Shown one piece after another: positions 47,041 through 58,363 of a stretch of DNA of 64,000 nucleotides. The notes under the pieces were generated by a model, which worked only from the letters and a program-made list of their open reading frames with translations, had not been told where the DNA came from and ran no database searches. The position numbers and the translations under genes were made by a program. The stretch's first letter is position 1; each line of letters opens with the position of its first letter. Origin of the DNA: Dipteronia dyeriana (lineage: Eukaryota; Streptophyta; Magnoliopsida; Sapindales; Sapindaceae); assembly GCA_032871835.1 (NCBI GenBank), contig CM065298.1, positions 94,797,891 to 94,861,890 on the forward strand, read 5' to 3'.

Positions 47041-47880
47041 GTGGGATACATTTGAAAGTAGGAGATCGTGTTTGATGGAGGTTTGAAGACTGAAAGTATT
47101 GAATAAACAAAATCCGGTAGTAATCAAGGCTGGACCGCGGTGCGGACAAGCGCACAGACCGCGACAAAAGTGGGAGCGGTCAGCTCCAGTGAGATGTACG
47201 CGGTACAGACCGCGGAATAGGCAAATGCACCAACCGCGGTATTATGAGCGGTGGACGACAGTGACGATCAGCAGTGTAGGGCACGGGTGACCACCCGCGA
47301 CCCAGATCGTGGTAATGGCGGATTTTACCCAAATCAGGAATATTGAGCAAAAATAAAAAAATGTTTTCTTTTGAAAATTCTTGTGCTAATCGGAAAAAGG
47401 GATGAGTTTGTCTTCATGAAGAATATGAAAGTACTGTACTTGAAGGAAAAAGATTTCTCCTTTACAATAAGTCTAATCATAAATAGGAAATAATATTTAT
47501 ATGGAACAAATAATTCTTAAACTTTAAGGAGTAGGATTTCCTTTTATCTTAAACTCCCTGTAATTCATATAAATAGACCATAATAGCTAGGCTATCGGTG
47601 GTGGAGCAAATTAGCAAATATAATTAAGAGAGATCTCAAGAGAACATTTGGTGTAATTGGGTTTGGGGTATTTTTAGAGAGAGAATCTTGAGTGAAGTTG
47701 TAACAATTTTCTTCATAGTGGATTTGATCTCTTGTCGTCCTGAAGACTGTGATTTTTTCCCGATTTGGGTTTCCATGTAAAATCATTGTGTTGTGTGTTT
47801 GGCTTTATTCCCTTCTTCCATCTTAATTTTTTTGCTATTGTTTGTTTATGTGCTATACGGCAACGCTTCTGCGTAATGAC
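47041..47880 (+). mobile_element. LTR-like remnant, possibly solo LTR
   Basis: A GC-rich ACCGCGGTGCGGAC...GACCGCG block (47131-47305) is followed by AT-rich DNA, a TATA-like CATATAAATAGACC (about 47568-47581), and an end region with GTGATTTTTTCCCGATTTGGG and TTCCATGTAAAATCATTGTG (about 47750-47790). The last part matches in wording the equivalent region of the 14.3/28.4-kb LTRs (GTGGTTTTTTCCCTTCTTGG), so it looks like an LTR promoter and transcript end. No second LTR, primer site or target duplication was found. Confidence 0.5.
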
Positions 47881-48278
47881 AATTTATCCTTTAACATTTC
47901 CTTCCACATTAGTGGTAAAGGGTTCAAATCCCACAATGCACATTTTACTGGTATATGTGGGGAGTTTTTCTTTCTTGTTTGTGGAAAGTAGGTATCTCCC
48001 GTTATAGGAGTAGATATCCGGGTCACACATGTATTGATCTTAGTATGTCTCAACAGTCCTATTGTTATATTTCAATATATATATATGAGGAAATTGAATG
48101 AAATAAGCCAAAAATTTATTGAGTTATTGTTTTTAGCTAAAAGTTTATTTTTTATTATAGTTAGCATCTTTAACCTTGAAGTGGCAAGTATGTCCTCACT
48201 TTTGTTTTACTTGACCCAAAATTTTCCACCCAAAAATTTGGCTTATCATGACTTCTCCATTTTTGTTTGAAAATCAGA

Positions 48279-48450
48279 TTTTCATCTCTCTCTCTCTCTC
48301 TCTGGACACCGATTCATCTCTCTCTCTAGACTGGGTCATCTTCATCTCTCTCTCTCTACACCGACTTTGTCTTCATCTCTCTTTCTACACCGATTTGGTC
48401 TTCATCTCTATCTTTCTACATCGATTCGGTTCTTCATCTCTCCCTCTTAA
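48279..48450 (+). repeat. CT-rich 30-bp imperfect tandem repeat
   Basis: Five or so units of TTCATCTCTCTCTCTACACC plus GA-TTxGTC. The open frame over it is a by-product. CT-rich tracts of this kind are usual in plant 5' UTRs. Confidence 0.75.
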
Positions 48451-48565
48451 CTCAGTTGTTTACCACTTGTTTTTTTTTACAAGAATCATTAAGTTTGAAT
48501 TGAAGAAAAAAAGAATGGTTTCGATTTTGAGTGAAACCTATGTTCTGAATTTTTTTATTCCCAGG

Positions 48566-48830
48566 TTACATGCCAGACTATTTTAATGTTACATGTCAGT
48601 TCAATTTGATGTTACATGTCAGTTTATTGTAAAGTTACACGTCTCTCGGTAATTTGGATTTAGAGTGAAACTCAGCCATTGTAAAGTTACATGCTAATAT
48701 ATTTTTTAAAGTTACATGCATATTATCGTAGACCATAGATGATAGTTTAATTTTTGTACCCAAATTACATGTTAGTTTATTTTCGAAATTACATGTTAGG
48801 TTATTTTTGAAGTTACATGTCATTCCGGTT
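48566..48830. repeat. GTTACATGyCAGTT repeat cluster, left part
   Basis: About nine copies of (G/A)TTACATG(C/T)yAG at irregular 20-50-bp spacing. The same motif fills 54108-54900 on the other side of the hAT element. Confidence 0.85.
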
Positions 48831-48851
48831 GGCATCCTTTTCTAGATTATT

Positions 48852-49262
48852 ATGGGGTTTGCTACAGAACTACTAGTTGGCTTGAAGCATATTCTGGGAC
48901 CATCTTCCCGATTGGGCATCCAAGTGAATGGAATATTCCAGAAAATGTGTGATCAAGGGTTGTTTTTCCCCCTCTTTTTTGTGTGCACGTTGGAAGGCAA
49001 AAAAATAAGAGATTTAAATCTGCCAGAGAACATGGTCATGGAAATACCAGAAATTGTACGATTTGAAAAAATCTGGTCACAACCGATAGAATTGTAAGAA
49101 TGCTCAGCCTTGTCAGGCTCCTCAACCATGGCCATCCGCAACATCTGCAACATCCGTAACATCGAAACAACCACATAGAGCTTACAGGTGCAGGAAGTGT
49201 GTAGAAGAAGGCCACAATTCACAGAAGTGTCCAGTGGCACCGGAAGTTGGTGGTACAACATA
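48852..49262 (+). pseudogene. Zinc-knuckle protein fragment, truncated by a hAT insertion
   Basis: Not recognised as a whole. The first frame gives 81 residues (MGFATELLVGLKHI...MVMEIPEIVRF) up to 49097. In a second frame, from about 49094, QPCQAPQPWPSATSAT leads to CRKCVEEGHNSQKC, a CX2CX4HX4C zinc knuckle (about 49190-49231), then PVAPEVGGTT and a stop at 49260-49262. Zinc knuckles like this end Gag proteins and many MULE-type transposases. The stop overlaps the edge of the hAT target duplication (49263-49270), so the original 3' context lies beyond 53982. A one-base shift separates the two frames. Confidence 0.5.
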
Positions 49263-50100
49263 GGTTTTATTAGGGGTGTCAATACGGGTTGACGGGTAGT
49301 ATTTGGGTCAACCCGGACACGACACGATTATTTTTGGGTCAACCCAAACACGACACGATTATTAAACGGGTCAGTCCCTTTCGACCCAAACACGACACAA
49401 ATTAAAATGGGTCAACACGAACACGAACACGACACGGATAACCCATTTAATTAACGGGTTCGGTGGGTCGTGTCAAATGACCCGTTTAACTGACCTGTTT
49501 ACACGACCTATTTAACCTGTTAATATTAATTTCACTAAAATGCATTAAAAATAAAATAATCAATCAAATAAAATCAATTTACAAACCAATACCACAAAAT
49601 ACAAATGATAATCAAATGAATACAAAGAACAATATTCCTCAAAACCGAATTTCAAAAGTATATAAATCCATAATGAATTCCACAAATACAAGTCCATAAT
49701 TAAGTCCACAAGTTCAAAATAAAATAAAAGGCATCAAATATTCAAAAACCAAAACATTTAACAAACATAACAATTAATTCTTCTTGATGCCTTGATAACT
49801 TGATGTTAATCTTCTTGCTAAATTATTGACCATAAACCTACAAGATAAATTTAATACATTAGATAATAACTTGGAAGTTTAAGAAATAACAAAAATACTT
49901 TTAACAAACTAGTGTATATGATTCTACCATTTTATCACTAATCGCCAAATTGAGATGTTGCACTTTCGATAGATGGACCTGGACTGTTCTCAAAAGTTAA
50001 TTTCAAAATATCTTCAGCAACTTCATCCACTTCAAGACTTTCACTCACTACATAATATGAATATTAATGTTATTATACTTAAATATTAATCAAGTAAACA

Positions 50101-52262
50101 CTAAGTAATAAAAAGCTTACCATTTTCTCCTTGCATCCAATCTCTAGTGCAAACTATTGCCTCCACTACATCCGGTTTTAGTAAACTACGAAACCGATCA
50201 AGGACTCTACCACCAACACTAAATGCCGATTCGGATGCCACTGTAGATAGCGGGATGCTCAAAATATCATGGGCCATGACTGAAAGATCGGTATAACAGA
50301 TCATATTGACCTTCCAAAAGTCCAAAACATCCAAGTTTGATGACATTTCAAGTTTTGGTTCATCCAAATATAGCTCCAATTGTGATTTTTGGTTGCAAAC
50401 AGTAGAATATTCTTTTTGGCTGTAAGCTTCATACTCCTGTACATATAGTTAACTGAAATTATAAAACAAAATAGGAAAATAACAACAGTAAAATAGAAAA
50501 ATATTAGCTGTAAAATAGAAAAATAACAGCTGAAAACCAGAAAAATAATAGCTGAAAAATAAAAAAAGTCAAAAATTACCCGCATAATGTTTGTACCGAA
50601 GATGTCGCCGCTCGTATCGGTCATGATGTCACCACCTCTACTAGAACCAGGTAATGATGTTGAACTAGATCCTCTTGTACTCATTGAAGTGAACGTGTAC
50701 TCATTGAACAATGATAACAACTTGCTTCGAACAATGTCTAGCTCCGATGAATCAATGCCATAAACCTTCTTGTAAGCAAACTCCACAAACGTCATCTTAT
50801 AGCGAGGATCTAAAATCAAAGCTATTGCCAAGATAACACTAAAATGACCCCAATACTTGTGGTATTTACTATACATTTGAATGACCATCTTTTTCAAGAA
50901 CACATCACTATTTTCCATGTTTTGCTTCAAAAACATATAAGTTGAGAACACCTTAGGGAAAAACAGATTTGAAGTTGGGTACTTTGTTCCCGAGAAAACA
51001 CAAGTAAGATCATAGAAATATTGTAAAAAAATGAAAATTTTCTGCATTTTCTCCCACTCACTCGGACTAGGGCAATGCTTGAAATTATTATCACTCAACT
51101 CTAAAGAACACCAAGCATGACGATAATATATAGCACTTTGAAGCATAAGAAAAGTTGAATTCCACCTAGTTGGAACATCTTGCTTCAAACCCATCTTAGA
51201 CTCCAAAGAAACTTGCTTACAACAACCTAAAAACGTTTGCTTTCTCACTTGTGATCCTCTAATATATCTAATACAATCATGAATTTTAAGGACAACATCA
51301 TCTATTTCCTTAAAGCCATCTTGAACAATCAAATTAACAATATGGGCACAACAACGAATGTGTAAAAAATCTCCATCACTTACAAGTGCATTCTTTAAGT
51401 TCAATTGAGTTTTCAAAATATCGACAAACGATTTATTGGATGAAGCATTATCCAAAGTAATCGAAAATATCTTTTTTTCAATTCCTCATTCACATAATAA
51501 TGTATATATCTTGTGAGTTAAGGACACTCCATCATGTGGTGGTAACATTATACAAAAATTTAGCACTTTCTTTTGTAAAATCCAATTTCCATCAAGAAAA
51601 TATGCTGTGAGACATAAAAACCCATCGGTATTTACAGAAGTCCACAAATCACTTGTCAAACAAATCCTACCAGGAGTATTTTCTAGCATTGTTTTTATCT
51701 TTTGTTTTTCTCTAGAAAAAAACCTTAACACATCAACTTTCGCAGTGTTCCTAGACACCAAAGTGACATCATCACACAAGTATTCAATAAGTCTTCTAAT
51801 CCATGACCACTCTACAAATTTAAAAGGTAAATCATGTGAAACAATGGCAGCAGATATTATATCCCGAACTACTTAAGGATCCCTACGATTAGTCACTACC
51901 ATATCACCTTGACTACCTTTATTCAATAGCATTTGTTTTAAATCATGATGTGCAAGCTTAGTGCAAGATGACATGTGTCGTATCATATTACCTGTGCCAT
52001 GAATACTTTCGTAAAGATATGTCTTACTACAACCATTGCATTTGCACTATAACCTGCCATCTTTACCTCGTGGTAGCTTCACAAAAACGTTCCAAACCCT
52101 TGAAGTCTCATTCCTTTTGAGGGAAGGCTTGCTTTGTACAACTTTCTTCTCTTTACTAGTATCACCACCAGTATTTTCCACTTGTGTATCACCATCATTC
52201 TCCTCTTCCATACTCTCTAAGTCGATGGCAAAATTATTGTTATCAACTTCATTGGAATCCAT
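50101..52262 (-). pseudogene. hAT transposase with three nonsense codons
   Basis: Cut-and-paste transposase of the element. Start MDSNEVD at 52262, just after an intron acceptor (ATTTTGCAG); exons 52262-50580 and 50436-50101, with a 143-bp intron in phase 0, give 673 codons including the stop. The BED zinc finger spans SRVWNVFVKLP to the CKCNGC and HGTGNMIRHMSSC blocks (about residues 53-97). The catalytic core has TSDLWTS, LDNASSNKS, RCCAHIVNLIVQDG, DVPTRWNSTFLML and LDPRYK; the C-terminal dimerisation (hATC) domain has DILSIPLSTVASESAFSVGG. The frame is continuous, with no frameshift, but is stopped at codon 72 (TAG, 52047-52049), 130 (TAA, 51873-51875) and 259 (TGA, 51486-51488). It was recently intact by that measure. 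Confidence 0.93.
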
Positions 52263-52639
52263 AGATATTTGATCTGCAAAATGTGAATAACAATTAAGAA
52301 TATATCTGCCAATTAACAAACCCCAAAAATTGCTTATCCACTTCCATTAATCATTAGTTCATAACCATAACCTGCTGTCAAAAGAGAGAAATATCATATA
52401 TGCCATGTATTATTGCCCATACAAAATTTGAAAGGACCATCCATTCACAATGTGTCAGTAAATGACTTTTGAATTTAATCATTTACAAAGGCACAAAGCT
52501 ATTATTAATAATATATAACTCAATCAACCAAAATAGATAAAAAAAAATCAAGAATATGTTTTAAATATTAATGTTCAAAGGAGAGAAAATAAAAGACCTT
52601 AAATAAACGTTTTCATCCGTACAATGTTTAATTTACAAA

Positions 52640-52990
52640 TAAATAAACAATTATAAATGAAGACTCTCCTAATCTCCTGCAGTCATGCAGACATTTATAT
52701 CTTTATAAGATTCTCCCAAAAGAGCACTAATCTCATCCTCCTTAAACATTTCAGACACAGCCTTTAGCTTTGCGAAATCTGGTGGCAAATCATCCACCTT
52801 GACATAACTTGAGTACCTGACAACCGATTCCTTATCGAAATAAATTATAAAAACAAAGCAACCCAATTTAGATTATTTGTTATCTACTTACTTCAGTAGC
52901 AGCCCCCAAGCAACCAATGCTTTGAAAAACAAATTTCCAAGATTCAATCAAAATCATTATTGAAAACAAGATCAAATCCCACCTAACATC
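52640..52990 (-). pseudogene. Exon-like sequence of unknown gene inside the hAT element
   Basis: On the minus strand, ILIESWKFVFQSIGCLGAATE ends at a donor-like GAAG/TAAGTAG (about 52980-52890); after a short gap an acceptor-like GTTGTCAG precedes a second block, YSSYVKVDDLPPDFAKLKAV then EMFKEDEISALLGESYKDIN (about 52816-52690). The wording is that of a normal cellular protein, not of a transposase, and I do not recognise the family. It could be a captured piece of a host gene or a second protein of the element. Confidence 0.45.
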
Positions 52991-53569
52991 TCATTACATC
53001 AATTATAAGTTGATCACCATAACAAACAAACCGATGTAGGGTACAATTTTTTACTATTACTATTACAATTTTTGTACAATCCATAAAAATACATTTGCAC
53101 ACAAAGACATAACAGAACAAACATATCACCTGGACAAAAAAAAAGGAAAAACACGTACATAAACATATATAGCACCTACTTAAATGTTTTTAAAACATAT
53201 ATAGAGTTCTGGAACACAAATCATAAATCATTTAAAGGCCAATTTTAAATAGCCTTTAAAACAGCAAGGAACAAGTCTGGAACAGTGATGCTGTCGTAGA
53301 CGGTTTCAACACCAAGGAACACAAATCAAGCTTAAGAGAAGTAGCGAGAGACTGTGAAAATATATGAATAGAGTTCTTTAAATCATATATGTTCCATTTT
53401 TATTGCACAAAATTTAGACAACAAGTCTGGAACACAAATCAGAGTTCAAAACAAAACTTAAAAAAAAAAGCAAAAAAAAAACGAATAAACAGAAGAGGTC
53501 GACTCTTACCAGTGATGCGGCTGTAGACGGAGAGAGTCACAGGTCGGTGGAGGGCCGGAGGCCAGTGAA

Positions 53570-53650
53570 AAGAGAAGAGAAGCGGCAGCGAGAAGAGAAG
53601 CGGCAGCGAGAAGAGAAGCGAAGGCGAGAAGCGGCAGCGACTGAGAGTCT
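53570..53650. repeat. 17-bp tandem repeat (GAAGAGAAGCGGCAGCGA)
   Basis: Four imperfect units near the right end of the hAT element, within purine-rich DNA that reads as CT-rich on the transposase strand, upstream of its first exons; it may be part of the 5' leader. Confidence 0.8.
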
Positions 53651-54107
53651 GAGAGAGACTGAGAAAAAGAGAAAGTGAGAGTGAGAGAGTCGTGTGAGAC
53701 ACTGAGACTTTAGGGTTTGACAACTTTTTTTTCTTTATATAGTATATCAATAATTTACAGATATGTCTCTTCTTATTAAATTTACAATTTTACCCTTACT
53801 AATCGTGTCAACCCGTGACCCGTTAAGCTGAACCCGGACACGACACGATTATTAAACGGGTTAAACGGGTTGACCCGTTTATTGACACGACCCGTTTAAC
53901 CTCAACCCAAACCCGTAATAAATGGGTTCGTGTCGTGTCGACCCGTCGTGTCGTGACCCATATTGACACCCCTAGGTTTTATCGTATTAGAAATTATTTT
54001 TAATTCTTATATGTATGGAGGTACAACTAATATATTAGCGATGACGTATTAATTATTTTTTGTATTAGCAATATCGTTTTGAAATGATATGAAAATTGAA
54101 TTCCAGT

Positions 54108-54900
54108 AATGTTACATGCTAGCGTATTTAATCACCATAATTGGAAGAGTGTTTTCATACACAATTCCAGTATTGTTACATGCTAGAAGATACATGTAGT
54201 TGACACTGAAGTTACATATTAGTAAAAAATAAAATTATAACACATTAAATCAAGTGTTTTCATACACAATTTCAGTAACGTTATTTGCTAGAAGTTACAT
54301 ACCAGTTGATACTGAAGTTACATGTTAGTTAAAAATAAAGTTACATGCTGACGTATTTAACCAACTCATTAAATAGAGTGTTTTCATATACAATTCCAGT
54401 AATATTACATACCAGTTGATACTGAAGTTACATGCTAGTTACATGCCAGTTACATGCCAATTTATTTAATCACCACATTTGGAAAACTGATTTCATTCAA
54501 AATTCCAATAATGTTACTTGCTATAAATTACATGTCAGTCAACGCTGAAGTTACATACTAGTTAAAAATGAAGTTACATGTCTGCACATTTAATCACCAT
54601 AATTGGAAGACTGATTTGATACACTTCCAAGAACAAAATTCGAGTATCGCTCATTTAATTCACTTAAAAAAAACGATGATGCATCGACAACGTAATCAAG
54701 TTAGATTACAGTAATGAATGAATTTATTTTGAAGACCAAATTCCAGTATTGAATTTAGTACATTGATGAAATTCAATTCCAGTAAATTCCAGTATTGTTA
54801 CATACCAGTTCAATTTGAAGTTACATGTCAGTTCAATTTGAAGATACATGTCAGTGCAATCTAACTTTACATGCCAGTGCAATTTAAAGTTATATGCAAT
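54108..54900. repeat. GTTACATGCTAG / GTTACATGyCAG repeat cluster, right part
   Basis: About twenty copies of GTTACAT(G/A)(C/T)yAG and relatives (TTACATACCAG) at 15-60-bp spacing, with longer repeats such as GTGTTTTCATACACAATTCC and TAATCACCATAATTGGAAGA recurring two to four times. It runs into the Ulp1-like exon, whose open frame reads through the last copies. Confidence 0.85.
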
Positions 54901-54903
54901 TTC

Positions 54904-55440
54904 TAGTGTCATTTCCTCCCTAAACCCAGATACATTTTTGGTTCCCCATCCCCAAAAACATTTATGATGCATCAGCGTGTCTGCGTAATGACATTTGAAA
55001 ACACAACAACTATTGTTGTCCAGTTGTGCTGGTAACTCCTTTGGAATTGATTGTTGAACACCAAACATTGTCCCATTGGGTGGTATGCCTTTTTGCTGAA
55101 AATATCCAGAATCCTGTAGAATCGTCGGAATGAAATGCAAAAGTGGGGTGATTTGCTTCCGACGTATGGCAATCTTCTTTTGATGGTGTAATGGATCATA
55201 TATGCAAACATTTTGTTTTTCCAAATCAATTAGACATAAGATCCAATATCCATCTAGATCCCCAACCACACATGGGACCAACAACTTCAAGAAAGGATTA
55301 GAAAACATTAGAAAACAACTTCAATGTACTTGTTTTTATAACATGACTAATAGTACTTACATATTGAATAGACGGCCAACATGTTCCCCACCCAGGCTTC
55401 TCACCCGAAGCATACAACATCCAAAATGCATGTTTGTGTT
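54904..55440 (-). pseudogene. Ulp1/C48 peptidase-like exons, copy A
   Basis: Resembles the Ulp1-type cysteine protease domain that plant transposons often carry. Minus strand, first block FWMLYASGEKPGWGTCWPSI (about 55438-55380), then the exon from about 55308: VPCVVGDLDGYWILCLIDLE, VCIYDPLHHQKK, and the nucleophile block PAQLDNNSCCVFKCHYADTL. In active enzymes the first block has a catalytic His before W (HW-L) and the last reads DCG-F; here the His is Tyr (GYWIL) and D-C-G is S-C-C, so the Cys remains but His and the Asp before it are changed. After about 54904 the frame reads into GTTACATG repeats. Likely inactive. Confidence 0.6.
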
Positions 55441-55455
55441 ATATATGTAAAGCAA

Positions 55456-55700
55456 TTAAAAATAATATTTATCGAAAGCAAGTCTGTGTACGTGATGATG
55501 ATAAGATTTACAAAAATGATTACAAAATGAAAGTGGTGGACCTTTTCGAAAAGATTTATCGAAAACCTGACGTTTGGCAACCTTTGTTGTCTGGTGTAGA
55601 GGATCATAAATGCACACATTTCGTTTAAACAAATCAACAACACATATGATCCAATGTCCAGCTGGATCCCCAACCGCACACAAGACCAACAACTGCAACA
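55456..55700 (-). pseudogene. Ulp1/C48 peptidase-like exon, copy B (partial)
   Basis: Minus strand, after an acceptor-like TTGTTGCAG: LLVLCAVGDPAGHWIICVVD, then NVCIYDPLHQTTKVAKRQVF. It is a second copy of the start of the exon in copy A, in tandem and the same orientation, but keeps the catalytic His (GHWII) that copy A lost. The sequence after KGPPLSF no longer matches and the Cys block is absent. Confidence 0.6.
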
Positions 55701-55749
55701 AAGTAGTAACAACAATTAGTAACATTTGGAGTTCACAAGAGCAAAACAC

Positions 55750-57477
55750 AAACCAAAGACCAAGGGATTAAACACATAATTTCATAGTAACAGAGGAATA
55801 AATGAGAGGTGCTTTTTAATTTCATAGAAACTAGTTGTTAATATCTAAAATTACTTATGAGTTTGACCCTATGTGATTATAAAAAATCATACACTAGAGC
55901 ACTGACATTTAAAAAAAGTGAATACAAAATATTTATACAACACGGAAAAGTAAACCAGAAGAATAAATCCACTTCAAGTCACATGCCTATAATAAGTTAA
56001 TGGACTTAGCTGTTGGATATACATAAGGCTAAGTTGATGGTGATGATGTTGAATGGACGAAAGTTCTTTCGGGTCACATGAATTAAAATTCATCTTCAGA
56101 TTCAACTACTACAACCAAAGACAACTCTAATTGAAGGATCCTCTATAACTCCTTATATATTGTATATGTATTATTAATTACACTAGACTTTGATACAATT
56201 AACCCCCCAAATAGCAACTTTTGCTATTCGGACTTTGATACAATCCTTTTTGGCAATTAATTCATGAATCCATATAATTTTTATCCCCAAGATTTAATTT
56301 CTCCTTATTTTACACACATTTTAATGTAATAATATTCATGATAAAAAATTACATGTATAATAATCTACAATTCATAAGAAAATCAAGTCCTCATCATCAT
56401 CTTGATATTGGAATAATTCAAAACCGTTGAATTATGTTGTCTCTCAGACAAAACCGGTTTCTAGATATCAGCTGACAACACTTTTATCTCTTTAAGAATC
56501 CAAAACAAATGGAGTCTGCAAATCTAAAAATAGATAAAAGAATTTATATGTAGCTTCTACGCATGACACAAGTATCGTATATAATTTGCATAAAAGAGCT
56601 ATTTTTCATACCCCATTAGCAATTAATCAATTATATGTGTACTCGATTATTAATTCTTGAATGAGAAATAATTTTCTCATCTCTATTAATTCTTCACCAT
56701 TAAAACAGGGATGGAATCATGGAAGGTAGGGACATGGAAGATAGAAATCACTATCATCATCACCATCAGAGTAAAACACAAACCAAGGGTTCACAAAAGC
56801 AAAACACAAAACCAAGAGCAGAGTATTAAATCCATATAATGATTAGGGCAACCTTTGATTGAAAAACAGGGGATAATACATCAAGCCATGAAACTAACCA
56901 GATTTGATGATCAATGAGCGACGATGATAGCCCTGACGACAGCAACAAAGACGGCGTGGATGACAACGAGCAGCGGCAGACGATTATTGAAGAGGGCGTC
57001 GACGTCCTATAGCGGTGGTTTCGGTAAGAGGTGTGACGATGGCAAGAGGTGCGACGGATTCGGCTAGAGCGGGGACATGTCTGATATCACTGAAGTCTGA
57101 AAAACAATTGAAATCTAAAAATTAGGGGGGTTGTTTATTTTTTTCAATTAAAATTTAATGGGTTTGAATCATAATTATTAATTTGTTTTGTTTGTTTTTC
57201 TAAGTGTCAAACAACTTAAAAATCATAAAAAACAACTTTAAAAAAAAATCTTGATTTTTCGCTTAATTACAAATCACTTAATTGTATTAAATGCGATCCA
57301 AAATCTTTTATTCTATCCCCATATATAACATGTTTTCAATTTCATCATAATTATATATAGTATATAAATTTTTTATTTTAATATATTGCTTATTTTAAAT
57401 AGCTTTAAAAATAAAAAAGAACCCTAATTACTTCTCAAATTGGTGTTTAATATCAATACTTTATTTTGATATTACAG

Positions 57478-57522
<45 letters not shown>

Positions 57523-58350
57523 TGTTTTGTGTGAGTTTTTACTGCTATCCCTTTCATTTTTTGAAAGAAGAAAAAACATTTTCTTTTCTCGATAAAAATA
57601 AAGTTTATTTGTAATCGAAGAAGAAGATTATGATCATATGTGTTGATATATAATTATTGTTTTTGAATTGTTTTTATTCTATATTATAATTATAATTGTT
57701 TAACATAGGTATAAATGTAAAATTACTTATTTTTAGAAAATTTTACTTTTAAAAAACAAATACAATAACAATACATTCAGATGTGAGGGAAAAAAAACAT
57801 GTCATTAAGGTTCATATTTCAATTTCTATTCAGTTTTCAGAAAAAATCAGGACTATTCAATCTTCAGATAAAAAAACAAACGACTTCTAAATAATATGTT
57901 TGTTTTTTATTTACGATGTCTGGATAGTGGATACCAATATCAGAAAACTAGTTACAAGACAATTATACCCTTCTAATTATTAATAAGTTTATGTATTTGT
58001 ATTTAATATAATTCTATTGTTCAATTATTTATAATATTTTTAGTTTAAAATAATATTTGAAAGTTTCATCCAAATTGAAAGTATAAATTAATTATTTTTA
58101 TGTAAGAAAATAAATAATTAATATTTTAAATCAAATGAATTTAGATTACTAGAGAAAATTTCCAAAAGAAAAACAAAACTGGAGAAGAACTTCTTCTGTA
58201 TCCAGATAATAAATAATGATTATTTTAACAATATAAAATAATTAGTTTTTTTTTTTAAAAAAATAAATGAATATTTAAATCAATTGAATTTAGAATATTG
58301 GAGAAAGTTTCCAAATGGAAAAAAATTATGTAGAAAAACATCTTCTTTGT
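55750..58350. other. Intergenic region with small repeats
   Basis: No supported gene. A GC-richer patch at 56914-57080 opens with a 32-codon frame (MSDDDSPDDSNKDG) that reads like an acidic leader but nothing follows it. An (AT)n tract is at 57481-57519. Two direct copies of about 135 bp (58076-58210 and 58219-58360; GAATTTAGA, GAGAAA-TTTCCAAA, CATCTTCTTTGTCC) end the region. Confidence 0.45.
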
Positions 58351-58363
58351 CCATAAGATTGAT

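Larger units (their letters stand above)
49271..53974 (-). mobile_element. hAT transposon, complete, with perfect TIRs and 8-bp TSD
   Basis: 4704 bp. Both termini read TAGGGGTGTCAATAxGGGT inward, and the flanks are the perfect 8-bp duplication GGTTTTAT (49263-49270, 53975-53982), the hallmark of hAT insertions. Subterminal regions at both ends are dense in ACACGACACG, GGGTCAACCC and TTAAACGGGT motifs, the expected transposase-binding repeats. The transposase gene is on the minus strand. Exon-like host sequence lies between the transposase start and the right end. Confidence 0.97.

Noticed and set aside
47908..47945. TTAGTGGTAAAGGGTTCAAATCCC, a SINE-like box pair
   Set aside because: The two boxes are fused without spacing, and no SINE body or tail follows.
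53439..53750. 103-codon minus-strand frame rich in SLSLSL and LLFSLP
   Set aside because: A translation of CT-rich and 17-bp tandem repeat DNA at the presumed transposase leader.
56914..57012. 32-codon frame MSDDDSPDDSNKDG
   Set aside because: Short, ends at TAG, no splice donor or downstream homologous block.
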